From positions 8,035,001-8,099,000 of the forward strand of contig JAKJHU010000014.1 of assembly GCA_022316685.1 (NCBI GenBank): a DNA stretch of 64,000 bases, given 5' to 3'. This DNA is from Progne subis subis. Taxonomy: Eukaryota > Chordata > Aves > Passeriformes > Hirundinidae. Made by a program: the position numbers and the translations under genes. The notes under the pieces were generated by a model. The model saw only the letters and a list, made by a program, of their open reading frames with translations. It was not told where the DNA came from and ran no database searches. Shown one piece after another: positions 22,288 through 34,100 of this stretch; position 1 is the stretch's first letter; every line of letters starts with the position of its first letter.

Positions 22288-22317
22288 CTGGTAGGAGCAG
22301 TTTTCCTGATGAACCAT
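22288..22317 (-). CDS. SCHIP1: SCHIP1 alternative first coding exon (MVHQENCSYQ)
   Basis: Ten codons from ATG (22317-22315) read MVHQENCSYQ and end exactly at a strong donor, CAG|GTAAGG, in phase 0. Joined to the exon at 11859 this gives [18 protein letters not shown], which I recall as the start of the short mammalian SCHIP1 isoforms. With the shared exons the product is 244 residues. It lacks the acidic Ser/Glu-rich exon but keeps the conserved core and coiled coil. The ATG has G at -3 and +4, a good initiation context. Two adjacent upstream ATGs at 22330-22325 are out of frame. The exon sits in a CpG island, consistent with its own promoter. The 5' UTR extends to higher coordinates, but the cap site cannot be placed. 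Confidence 0.9.
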
Positions 22318-22959
22318 CTCGGTGCATCATCCGCCGCTGCCGCCCCGCCGGCAGCTCCCGCAGGCGCCGCGGCCCCGGCGGGGGAGGAGGAGGAGGAGGA
22401 GGATGGGGAGAAGGCAGCAGCAGCAGCAGGAGGAGGAGGAAAGATGGATGCGGCCGCGCTGCTCCGCCTGCGCAGCGGCGGCCCCGGGAGCGCGGGGGGG
22501 CCGGGCCGGGGCCGCCTCCGCCCGCTCGGCGCGGGGCTCGGGCGGGGCCGCTGCGGCCGCGCTCCTCTCCAGGAGGGGGAAAAAAATCCCTCAAACCTTC
22601 CCTGGACTACGGGAGGCTCCCCCGGCCCCGGCGATGCTGAGGGTCCGAACCCCCCGAGCCCCCCGGGACCGGCCCGGCCGGGGATGGAGCGCGGCCCCGG
22701 GGCGCCCCAAAGCGGGCAGCCCCCAAAAGAAGAGCTCCGGACACCTTCCCTGTGCCCGCTGCCTCGGGAATCCCATGCGGGAATTTCTGCGAGAGGCTGT
22801 GCCCTACATTCCCGGTTATTTTTACCTCCTGCAGGCGGCAGGGAGGGAGCGGAGCTCGGCCCCAGCGCGCACCCGGCCAGGCTCGGGGCAGGGAGAGCCG
22901 GGGGACACGGGCAAAGGGCCCAGCTTGGATATCAGGGGGAATTCCTGCGCTGAAGGGTG

Positions 22960-23065
22960 GGTTAAACATGGCAAGGAGCTGCCTGGGGCAGCGGCGGAGT
23001 CACATCCCTGCAAAGGTTCAAAAAACGACTGGATGGGGCACTTGGGAATGTGGATCAGCGAGCAC
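22960..23065 (+). mobile_element. CR1-like fragment, diverged
   Basis: AGTCACATCCCTGCAAAGG and TTCAAAAAACGACTGGATGG resemble the CR1 segment coding-strand order 'ccctggaggtgttcaaaa'. The match is short. Confidence 0.5.
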
Positions 23066-23429
23066 TGGGTGATTTTGGGGGGCTTCTCCAAGCACAACAC
23101 GACCCTCAAGAGTTTACAGGAGTCTGGCCCTGGCCGCGGATGGAAGGTGAGGACACACCAAATGTCATTTTCGGTCCTTGTTTTGTCTGGACACAGCTCA
23201 TCCAAAACACCCAGAGAGCAAGCGTGGGCTCACACCATGCCCCGGGCACTCCCAGCCAGGCAGGGAACAGCAGAAATTCCCTGCCCTCCTCCCTCCTTTC
23301 CTTCGGCAAACAGGGATTTATCCTGCTCCTAGGCCCAGCTGTTCAGGGATTCACATGACTGAATGCAGGAACACTTGCTCAGGGCAGCTCGGATTTGATT
23401 CCCCCACACCAGATGTGCCTCTAGGAAGA

Positions 23430-23435
<6 letters not shown>

Positions 23436-23475
<40 letters not shown>
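23436..23475. repeat. A(40) homopolymer
   Basis: Forty uninterrupted A residues after AGGAAGAAAAAGT. No retroposed gene body was recognised upstream of it. Confidence 0.95.
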
Positions 23476-23478
<3 letters not shown>

Positions 23479-25679
23479 CTTTGTGGGATCATCACCCTGC
23501 CCCAGCTTCCCACCAGCACAGACAGGCTGGAGCAGCTGTGGGAGGATGGATGGAGAATCCCTGGAGCCCCTGTGCAGCTGGGGCACGGATGGAGAGAACC
23601 TCCAGACTCTCCTCCCCCAGTGCTCTCTCTCCCCTGCAGCAGTAGAGCTCTAAAAAAAATAAAGACTCTTCATTTAAAAAGAAAAAAATGAATACATTCT
23701 GCATAAATTTTTAAGAGAGGGTGAAGTCATCCTTGTTTTTTCCCAGATCTGAAGAGAATCCCATTCAAGCAGACACCAAAATGAGGATTCATCCAAATAA
23801 AGCATCCCCACTCTGCAGTTGGCTGCATGACCTCGGCTTTGTTTGGAGTGGGATCTGTGGCAAGCCAAAAGCGGCTCCATGCACTACCTCAACTCAAATT
23901 CCATTTATTCTGTGCAGTCACAAGGAAAACTCCCAACTCCCCGCCTCATTCCGGTGGTGACCCAAAGCTTGGTGCCAACCTCCCCATTCCCGGGGCTGGA
24001 GTGGATCCCCCAGGAATCGACAGCTTTTCCCTTCAGAAAAATGATCCCAGAGAGAGCCACGTTCACCTGCTGCACAAGAGCCACCTTTCCCCCCAGGACA
24101 CGGAGCAGCCAGGGAGATGGAAAAGGCCAGGAATTATCCTGGACCTCTGAATTGCTCCTCTGCTCCAGGTCCGTTTGCATTCCTCGGCAGGAAGGAGGTG
24201 GGCAGGCAGGTAATGATTAAAGCTGAGCGGGATTAAAGGCAGGGAAAGGTTCCTGGCGGTTTTCCAGCTGGGTCAGCGGGAAGCGACGCTCTTGGATGAA
24301 GGATGAACACGGGCTGCCGCTTTCCACGGAGCCACAATCCAGTGGGAAGCTCCTGGGACCCCCACCAGCCCCTTTCCAGCTGGGAAAAGAAACCGGAGGG
24401 TGCCTGCCCTGCCTGGTTGGCATTTCTTAGTGAGGCACCCCCTAATTCAAGGTGTCTGATACCACTGGTGAGATGATCCAGACGAGTTTTCCCGAAGCCT
24501 TCCCCAAAACCAGCTCTGGACAAGGAATGTGTGGCTGAGAAATCCCTGCAGAACATCTCCAGAGGGTCTGACACAACACTGGGGTGGGACCCTTCCCTTC
24601 AAACCCCTCCAGGGCTGGTCCAGAGGGATTGGGAAGGTGCTGCTCCAGACAGGGACTGTCCTGGAGGTGAGGTGGGCACCAGGAATGAGCCAGGCCCAAT
24701 TCCTGCACATCCACAGGGCCTCAGGACACAGGGGATTCAATCCCATGGCACAGGCAGCACGTCCCTGCCCACGGACACGCAGGGAAAGAAAAGTCAGCTT
24801 TACCAGACACTCCAATTCTTCCAGCGAAACAATGGCATTTTCTTAATTATTCCTCTACAGAGGGAGGAAACACCTGCTATCCCGAATTTTGGGGAAAAGA
24901 GAGAATTCCTGCTTCCGCACTTGTTTTTTAGGTGTTTTTTTTTTTTTTTTTTTTTTTGTTTTTTTTTTTTTTTTTTTTCCATTCTTAAGCTCACGGGAGC
25001 CCCCTGGCACATCCCAATCCTTGTCCCTCTCCAGCAGCAGAGGTGGCCAAGGCAGGCAGGGAATTCCCAGGCTCTCTGCTTTCCCTGCCTGCCCCGGCTC
25101 CAAGGAAATCATTAACAGGGCGGAGGGAGGAGCACACGGAGGTTATCGGCTCTCCCATCCTCGTTCCCGCTGGGAAAAACACTCCTTCAAAGGGATAAAG
25201 CCGGGCAGGGACGCCGATCCCTCCCATTCCCAGCGCCGGGAGCCGTGGGAGGCAGGGAAGGGAAGGATCCCGGATTATTACTCACAGCAAAGCCACATCC
25301 AGCCCTTTTTCCCGACGTTTTTTATTGCTTTTCCCTCTGTCCCACACATTTATTTTTACACACTCGTGTCGTGCTCTGCGCCTGATCCCTCCCCAGCTGC
25401 GAGGGCTTCATCCACAAACCTTTGGAATGGGAAGGGAAAAAAAGCAGGAGCAGCAGCAAGGCAGCCCGGACACGGAATTCCTGCAGGAATGTTTTCCTGC
25501 CCACAGGCATTCCCGGAGGGGCCTTATCAGCTGGGAAGGTTTATTTTCCACGCTGCTGTTGCCCAGCCCACCCGGCTGAAACAAAAGCCAGGCTCAATTC
25601 GTGGTTTGGATAAATACGAAGCTGGAGCACGGAGCAGGTGAAAATTGGGGAGGAGTTCAGGACCTGGGATTGTTTTGTC
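23476..25679. other. Intron DNA without genes
   Basis: Unique sequence that includes a T homopolymer tract at 24935-24978 (23 T, G, 20 T). No transposon or coding signature was found. Confidence 0.45.
24935..24978. repeat. T homopolymer tract
   Basis: Two T runs of 23 and 20 are separated by a single G. Confidence 0.95.
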
Positions 25680-26075
25680 ATAGTTTTCAGAGAACTGCGG
25701 GATCGTGGAATGGTTTGGAAGGAATTTCAAGCCCGACCAGCCCCACCCCTGCCATGGGCAGGGACACCTTCCCCTGTCCCAGGCTGCTCCAAACCCTGTC
25801 CAGCCTGGACTCGGACACTGCCAGGGATGGGGAATCCTTGGGAAAATCCATTCCAGGGCCTCACCATCCTCACAGGGAAGAATTCCTTCCCAGTATCCCA
25901 TTTAACCTGTGGCAGTGGGAGCCATGTCCTGTGCCTCCCCAGCTCTCCTGGAGCCCCTTATGCTCTGGAATTGTCTCTGAGCTCTCCCTGGAGTTTTCCC
26001 TTCTCCAGGTGAACATTCCCAGCTCTCCCAGCCTGGCTCCAGAGCAGAGGGGCTCCAGCTCTTTGAGCAGCTCCA
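25680..26075 (-). mobile_element. CR1: CR1 LINE 3' fragment
   Basis: Reverse-complement CR1 from GGATCGTGGAATGGTTTGG through CAGGGACACCTTCCCC, AGAATTCCTTCCCAGTATCC and GAGCTCTCCCTGGAGTTTTC to CCCAGCCTGGCTCCAGAGC. Confidence 0.92.
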
Positions 26076-26989
26076 TGGAATCCTCTGGGATGATGATCCT
26101 CAGGGAAACCACCCATCAGAGGGAGAGACAGGGAACAAGCCCCAGTCCAGCACCCCAGGACGCTCCTGCTGGGCTCCCAAAGGCTTCCCGAGCACAGCAA
26201 GCTTGTATGGAAGCAGGAATTATATCCAGCATCCCAGGATTTCAGCTCTATTTGCTGATGATTTCCTGGGAGTGAGGGATTTAGCTCCTCTTTAAGCCCA
26301 GCTAAAGCTTTCCCTGGGTTTAAATCCAGCAAGAAAAATAAAGGAAAAAAGTGATTATTTTTAATCAGTTAATACTCGACATCTGCTTGGAAAGGGGAGT
26401 ATTTGTTTGGATTACATCCATGGATAATGCTCTGCACTATTCTGTTTTTACTGAAGGAAGATGATGCCGAGGGGTTTTCCCTCATTTTGGATCTGTTACT
26501 CTGCTCCAGGTGGGAATAAACCTCCAGTAGGCTAAGGACCCAAAGTCCTTCCCTTTTCCATGCCTTTTTTACTTCCCTGGAATTTTCTGGAGTCCTTTAC
26601 ACGCAGCACCTTTACAGCCTCACCCAAAACACCAGAGATGGATTTGGGATAAAAACACAGAACCAATCCAGGATTTTTCCCTTCCCCAAAAACCTGGAGC
26701 AGAAGGACACAGCAATTCCCCATCCCGATTCCTCCCATGCCAAACACTTCACAGGGAATTGCAGGGGCTCATTTAAGCCACCCAAGTATTTATAACTCTC
26801 CAGTGATATAAAAGCCACCAGACATATGGAAAACAAGCAGATTTTTCCATGGACGCCATCCAGGAAGGCTCAATGGTGCCACACAGGCTTCCTCTTCAGC
26901 TGGACAATTTCTAAAGCTGGATCAGAAGCACTTAAAAGGGAATTTCGAGGAGCTCAGATGGTGAGGTCTGAGCCCACCAAGGATTCACT

Positions 26990-27320
26990 GCTGGGAAGGG
27001 AGAAGGGAAGGCTCCAGGGGGAGCTCAGAGACAATTCCAGAGCCTAAAGGGGCTCCAGGAGAGCTGGAGAGGCACAGGACACAGGGAATGGCTCCCACTG
27101 CCACAGGTTAAATGGGATACTGGGAAGGAATTCTTCCCTGTGAGGATGGTGAGGCCCTGGAATGGATTTTCCCAAGGATTCCCCATCCCTGGCAGTGTCC
27201 AAGTCCAGGCTGGACAGGGCTTGGAGCGGCCTGGGACAGTCAGAGATGTCCCTATGGCAGGGATTGGGACTGGATAACCTTGAAATTCCTCCCCACCCAA
27301 ACCATTCCCTGTCTCCATCA
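26990..27320 (+). mobile_element. CR1: CR1 LINE 3' fragment
   Basis: Plus-strand CR1 from CTGGGAAGGGAGAAGG through GAGCTCAGAGACAATTCC, GGGAAGGAATTCTTCCC and GCCTGGGACAGTCAGAG to CCCACCCAAACCATTCC. Confidence 0.92.
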
Positions 27321-28344
27321 ATTTATCTCCAGCACTTCAAGAGTGTGGGGAGACAGCAGAGAAAAGCTCCAGCTGCCTCCTTGCAATTTGATTCACTTCT
27401 GTTGTTAGGAATCAACAGTTCTTCTGGAAATGCAGAATTCCCAGTGTGCAGAATCTACAAATTTTTAGCAGGAAAAATCAGTTTTCACCTGAGCATCAAT
27501 AAATTCACATATTCCTCGCTCTGCAGCACAATCTGGGAGAGGATTTGTAGCAAATCCCATCAGCTCCAAACGATTTTCCCCAGTTTTGGCTGGCACACAC
27601 AGACCTGACATTCCCGGGAAACAGCGGGATTGGCCTGGGTGGGATCTGCCTGAGCTGAACCCAAATCGAACCTCAGCCAAGCCAGAGCAGGGACAGCTGT
27701 TCCCACAGAATTCCCAGCCCCCGAGGATCACAGTGTGTCCCTGCCTGGAGCAGCTGTGCCCGAGCTCATCCCTGTGCCTCTGCCAGGAGCATCCTGGCAC
27801 TGCCAGCCGGGACATCCACACCCGGCACGGAATTCCGGGGAACCGCCTCTGCCTCCACATCCCGCCTTCTGCTCCAAGCTGGGCTGAGCTCAGGGATGCT
27901 GGCAGCAGCAGGATGCACCCATCCACTCCCAGACCCACCTGGAAAGGATTCCCAAAATTTCAGCTGGATCTCTATTGATCCAGAATAAACCACAACCATT
28001 AAAAGGAACGCCTTCATCTGATCTCTGATAACAAATTTAGGAGGAGTTTTTATCAGCCCTGATCAAATCCATGGGCAGCACATCCAGGCACAAATTTCCC
28101 TGTCCCTCCTCTTCCCATTTATTTGGTCCATTTTCTTTTTTTTTTTTTTTTTTCCAATATAAATATGCCATTTTCGAAAAGAGATTTGAAAAACACAAAA
28201 TTGCCCCCTCCAGCCCCATTAAAACAGCAGCACGGAGAGGAATTAATGGATTTTTTCCAAGTGGGGAAAAATGGCCCAACAAGGGATTTTCCCTGAGGAT
28301 GAAGGACAGGGTGAGGCAGGAATTATTTGAAAACCTTGCTGGAC

Positions 28345-28579
28345 TGGGAGCATGAACAGAAATTCCATGTCCCCTACCCAGCATTTAAATTCCTGGTCTG
28401 GGGAATATTTCTGGATGGAATGTGAATGTGTAGCCCTTTGGAATTGTGGCAAAATCCCTGGAATTTCAGGCTGAGGGAAGCCCCAGCTGATTTAAATTCA
28501 GGGGATTCACTAATTAATTAGTCCTGAGTGTGGTGTGTCCAGTGTGCTGCACATGCGTTCAGCCAACAACAAAAATCAA
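28345..28579 (+). repeat. Left arm of a large inverted repeat
   Basis: This arm pairs with 29153-29387 in reverse orientation over about 235 bp. Shared blocks include TTCCTGGTCTGGGG, TTTCTGGATGGAAT, GAATTGTGGCAAAATCCCTG, GGTGTGTCCAGTG and AACAAAAATCAA. Mismatches and small gaps are spread evenly. Confidence 0.85.
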
Positions 28580-29152
28580 GTTATTAATTGCAAATAAAGC
28601 ACTGAGCCAGAGGGCAAAATCTGGGAATGAGGATGGGATTATCCCACTGCTATCACTTCCAGCCCATCCATCCTTTTCTATTTCCTTTGTGCTTCCTGGT
28701 GGGAACAGCTGAGAGGCCTCACTTCTTTATGGCTTTATTTTGTAATTTTAATTGCAAAAAGGGGTGGCAAAAGCCCAGGACTGGGACTTGCAGGCTGAAA
28801 AAAATAAACACAGCGTGCTACAAAGTGGATGTGGAATGAAAAATCATCTTCTCAAACCGAGCCAAACACCAAAAATAGGAATATCCAGAGCCAAACAGGT
28901 GACAGCAGCGGCCTTTAAATGCCTCCTCAAAAAAGGAGTGACTTTGCAGGGACAAATCTTCCTCTGAGTCATGGTCAGGACAAAAATAGAAGGGGATTTT
29001 TCCCTCAGCTCCGAAGGCTGATCCCCATAACTCCAAAGTTTTTGGCAGAAATCCACTCTTTTTGAGGGGCCTCCTTAAAACGTGCACCCAAATGTCCCCA
29101 AATCCCAGAGGTTCAAACCCTGCTGGGATCAGGGATTTCGGGAAGGATGGAG

Positions 29153-29387
29153 TTTGATTTTTGTGGCTGGATAAGTGCAGGTGCAGAGCACTGGACACAC
29201 CACGCTGAGGATTCATTAATTAATGAATCCCCTGGGTTGAAATCAGCTCGGTTCCCTGTGCCTGCAATTCCAGGGATTTTGCCACAATTCAAAGGGTTTC
29301 ATATTCCATCCAGAAATGGCTTTTGGCCCCAGACCAGGAACTTAATGGTTGCTAAGGAGAGGATGTGGGATTTCTGTACCTGCTCCC
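29153..29387 (-). repeat. Right arm of a large inverted repeat
   Basis: This is the reverse-complement partner of 28345-28579, separated from it by a 573-bp spacer of unique sequence. The family is unrecognised. It may be two opposed copies of one old element. Confidence 0.85.
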
Positions 29388-30832
29388 ACCCCAGTGACAT
29401 TTCCACAGAATCCCTGCTCTCCCAGGCTGATTAAAGCCTTGCCCTTGCTTCAGGATAATTTTTGATTCCCAGCCTTTAAAAAGTGGATGCAAAGATGATT
29501 TTTGGAGTTTGTCTCCCAACCCCAGGATCCTCTTGTCTGGAGCTGCCTGGGCCACAAAGGAGATTCCTGTTCCATGGCTGTCACTGCCAGCTCCAAAAAC
29601 AATTCCCTCAGGGAGGACAAATCCCATTCCTGCCTGCTCTGGCCAACCTCTGAGGGTGCAGACTCAGTATTTCAAATAAGACAGGGCAGGCACAGCGAGA
29701 AGGAGGCTGGAAAAAATCTAAAAATAACAGGATAAGCAAGGGTGGATCCCAGCTGAGCCTCATTAGTCATGGAGCGAGGGAGCTGCTGGTGGCACAGCAG
29801 CACCATATAAGAGCAAGAAAACAACTCTGGTCTCTTAAATCTCCTTTATTTTTTCCTCCCTCTCCTGTTCTACCTCAGGCATTCTTTTTCCTCTTTGCTC
29901 TGGCAGCCTGCAGCTTTTCCTGCTCCTTCAGTTTTCCTGGAATCTCTCCACAGGATGGAGATCCCAGGTGGTTCGTTTTAAGGTGTCTGCTGGAATCGGG
30001 CCAGTTTTTACAGACAGGCACAGGAGGGGTTATTAAAGGTTGGATTTGGGATTTATTTTTTTATTTTTTCCCCATTTACCCCATCAGATTGAGCCTTTGA
30101 GTTGAGCCATGGAGTTCCTGGTGGCAGGAATTCCCAGGAAGGGCAGCGCTCGCTCCCAGAGGATTCACTGGGATGAGCAGCAAGGCGCAAGCTGCAGTTT
30201 CATCTTGGGATGGAGCCACAGGCATGGAAGAGAGGGATTAGGAAGGGAAGGGTGGCTCAGGCCGTGCTGGAGCTGAGCCTGGCTCTGGAACCTCTGGCAC
30301 AGCTGGATTTTCAGGAGGAAAACCAAGAAAGGGAATTGGGCACTCAATCCCTGAGGCACGGGAAGGAAAGGAGATGGCAATGGAGGACTGGCTGCTACAG
30401 CAGGGAATTCCAGCTGGAGGGACAAAATAAATCTCCCTGCTGCGCTGGGGAGCCCAGGAGAGCTCAGCTCCTCCAAGGAATTCTCGTCTCCACGCTGGAA
30501 ACAGCAGCAGCGCGTCCAAAGCCACTCCTGGTGGCTTTCCCTGGGGAAAGTTTATTTTCCAGGAAACTGTTATTTCCCCACCAGTTACACGCTTACAGAT
30601 TTCCCTCCATATCCATCCCTGTAAAAACCAAACAATCCTCTTCTGGAGCTGCAGCTGCTGCCTCACAGACACCTCATCCCTGGGATTCCCTCGGGAATCC
30701 GGGCACGGAAAGCTGCGAGGTCGGACCCAGGCCTCGAACTGCTCTGGGTCGCTTCTGGTTTTATTTGTTCCAACACAAAGCCCAGGGTAACGAAAAGCCA
30801 TAAACAGGGCAGCGCTGGCTCCGAGCTCCAGC

Positions 30833-31158
30833 GTTTCCAGAGGCCTCCAGAATTCCCAAAGGCCTCCAGAGTTCCTAATGGCCTCCATAATTCCCAAAGG
30901 CCTCAGAATTCCCAAAGGCCTCCAGAGTTCCTAAAGGCCTCCATAATTCCCAAAGGCCTCAGAATTCCCAAAGGTCTCCAGAGTTCCCAAAGGCCTCCAG
31001 AGTTCCCAAAGGCCTCCAGAATTCCCAAAGACTACAGAATTCCCAAAGGCCTTCAGCGTTCCCCAAACCTCCCAGGATTCCCAAAGTCTCCCAAAACTCC
31101 CAAATGCCTTCAGCATTCCAAAGGCATCCAGCATTCCCAAAGGCCTCCAGAACTCCCC
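30833..31158. repeat. Minisatellite, unit about 20 bp (CCAAAGGCCTCCAGAATTC)
   Basis: About 16 imperfect units of CCAAAGGCCTCCAGAATTC-type sequence, many with an internal AGGCCT. Divergence rises toward 31080-31158. Confidence 0.92.
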
Positions 31159-34100
31159 TGAGCAGCTGTGGATGCCTCTGGAATTCTTTTTGGAGCTCTC
31201 CAGCACCTCTCCTGAGCAGCAACAATTCCAATTCCACATCCCAGAGGTTCCAGGAGCACGGAATGTACGGATAACAAGGAAGGAAGGATTGGGAATGGAG
31301 AACTGGAGCTATCCTGGGCCAGCAGCACAGATTCCTGGGAATAACACACATTTCTGCTCCATGCCAGAGGGATGGGATGGGGAACAGCCCAGGATCAGCG
31401 CTGCCATGTATTTATTTATATGGAAAATGCCACACGGGGACAGGTGTAAAATGTGGGAAACTCTCATCCATGTGATTTATGGACAGCCTGGATTGGTATT
31501 TCCCGGAATTAGGAATAATTCCTGCAGCCTCTGAGCAGGGAGAAGGGCTGGCTGAGCTCCGAGCACCTATCTGGAGCCATTTAAATATTATTAATATATG
31601 GAAATATCGGCCAGTTTGGTCACTTAAGGACGGATTCAAAGGAATTCCAGGAGAACAGGGGGTCGAGGCCGTAGCCAAGGTTTTCAGGAGCATCCCTGAT
31701 TTTCACCTACTTTGCTCTTCCCAGGAACAGACACTTGGAAAAGCTCCTGGAGGTGTTTTTCCAGCAGGATATTTCCCTGCTGCTCCCAGGTCAGCCTAGG
31801 GAAGTCCCAGGCTGGGAATCTCCTTCTCGGGAAAAGCCTCTTGGATCTTTGCAAGGCCCAGCGAAAAGCTTTGAAACCAAGAAATGAGAGATGAGAAAGC
31901 AGCAGAAGAAAGGAAAGGCCGGCTGGAATGTGCCAGGAAAAACGCTGAGAGCTTGGATATCATGCATCCATGCAAACGCAAAGCGCAGAGAATTCCAGAC
32001 GGAAAAACGATTCCCACAATTATTTTTCTTCTGAACTCCTAAGAACAGTTGGTCCTCAGACTCCTGCCAGGCCAAGGAGCCAGAGACAACCCTGGTACAG
32101 AATGCTGCTGTTTCCCCAAATCCCTCTTAGGCAAATCCAATGCAGGAATTACACAGAGTAAAAAGTTTGGATTCAATTTTTAATAACTCACTAAAAGCAT
32201 TAGGATCCCCCACGGGCCAGGCACACCAGCAGCTTTTGTGTGCACAAAGCACTTTAACAGAGTTCCCTTCTCTTTTTTTATCATTGCCTCTGCCATCGAG
32301 AGGATTAAATCTCAGCCTGGCCTTTCTCTTCCCTTGGAAATCCCATTTCCTCTCAGATTTCCAGAGGAACCAGCAGGAATAAAGGGCCCTGGGTGTGATT
32401 TCCTCATTAAAGGAGATCCATAGATCACTGAGCTGCACTCCCAGATGGGGGCTATAAATAAGATCTCCCACTCTGGTGACGCACAAACGGCTCCACAGGG
32501 AAAGATGAGGTGCCCCAAAACGATCTGAGTGCTTGGAGAAGCTGGAAAACCTCCAGGGAAAGAGGGATTATGGAGCACCTCATGTGAAAGGATAATTGGA
32601 AGAGGGAAAATTGTTTTCCACCGAATCCGCGGGAGCTCTGCTGGAGCAGGATTGATTTCAGAGCCAGAGCCGGAAGAGAGATTTTTAAATCTTTTTAGTT
32701 CTGACTGAAGAAATTTCTACACAAAAGCAGAATTATTTGAGATTGAAGAGCCTGAGCACACCAAATTCTGCCTCACCTCAGCCCCCTCCTCAGCAGTGTT
32801 GCTGTGCCCAGAATTCCACAGGAATTCCTGGATCACGGTGTCCAGCCTTGGAAAACATCGAACTGAGCAGATGATGGGATTATTCCAAACAGCCTCATTT
32901 TTATAAAATTAAATTAATACCGACAGTGAGACATTGGGAGAAGCTGGGAAATCACATTTCCTTCCAGTGGGGATTACACCCAACTTTGGTGAATTACACT
33001 GGGATTTTATAAATCCTTTCAAGAGGTCTTCTCCTCAAAAAAATCCATTTTTCCCACTAAATCTGACACTCCCTTACAGCTCCTTTGGGCTGCAGCACAT
33101 CCTGAGGAGATGGGGATACAAATTTATGTCACTGGTATTGATTTTCCTGGATTTTTTTTTTTGCTGTTAGGAGTAGGAGTAACGACGCTTTGAGCAATTT
33201 CTTCACAGTTTCCGCACAAACTTTATAAAATAATCAAGTGCTGCGCCTGCTTTTCCAACCAGTTAAATGCAAACCACCTTAAATCCAGGCAGAGAGGAAG
33301 AAGGAAATAAATCACAATTCCTGCTGTTCTTATCACTGCTAAGGCAATCCTGCTGCTCACAGAAACAAACTCTGTGAGGGTGTGGGGGATATCTGGAGAA
33401 TTATTGAGACTACTTAAACAAATCTTTAAATATTTAACCAACATTTAGAATATTCAGAAGATCCCTGAGGTCCCAGGAATTTTGGAGGCAGGACAATCCT
33501 GGTTTTCCAGGGCTCCTCAGCAGATCTTCAACGTGATTTGGGTTGCACTGAATAAATATCTTTTCCTCTGCTTTTTAAACATCCTCTGCCTACAGTTTCT
33601 CCCTCCACATGCACCTGGATTTTCCACAATTCCAGGTGTTCCAGGCACCCCATCCCGCAGGCAGAGCACATCCATCCTCTCCATCCAGAGGGAAAATGCC
33701 GGGTTTTGCACAGCACAGGGCAGTTGTGAGAATTAAACCCCCCTCTGCCTTGCATTTATGCCGCTTAATAAGCAAGGAATATTTGCCTAAGTACATAATT
33801 ATTATCCTGGGAAATCAAAATTCCTGCTGCCTGCTGCTATTCCAACCTGAGACACTTGGGTTCAAGTGGGAATTTGCAGAATTAGGGGAGGAGGATACAA
33901 AATTTCCATATTTTTTTAAAAAAAACCTACTGTTCCGAGATATTCTAAATTTTGTTTGGCATAAAGGCTCACTCCTCTCCTTGGAAATCCTTTGGATTTC
34001 CTACTTGTGATTCCCAAACGCAAAAAAAATACCCATTTATAATAAATGTAGTGGTTTTACAGAGCTGGATCACAACAAGGATCCCTCAGCACCACATTAA

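Larger units (their letters stand above)
21960..22900 (-). promoter_or_regulatory. CpG island promoter of the short SCHIP1 isoform
   Basis: The region is dense in CG dinucleotides and G/C runs, in sharp contrast to the flanking introns. It brackets the MVHQENCSYQ exon at 22317-22288, and on the minus strand the bulk of the island (22330-22900) lies upstream of it. No TATA box was seen at a suitable distance, so a dispersed CpG-island promoter is the likely type. A run of GGA codon-like repeats (about 22380-22440) is part of the island. Long open frames across it on both strands reflect GC content rather than genes. Confidence 0.75.

Noticed and set aside
22322..23332. 336-codon plus-strand and neighbouring long frames near 22 kb
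   Set aside because: CpG-island composition (few stop codons) explains them. The residues are Gly/Arg/Pro/Ala-rich with no recognised domain.
23400..23475. Processed pseudogene suggested by the A(40) run
   Set aside because: No retroposed coding or CR1/tRNA-derived body is recognisable upstream, and no flanking duplication was found.
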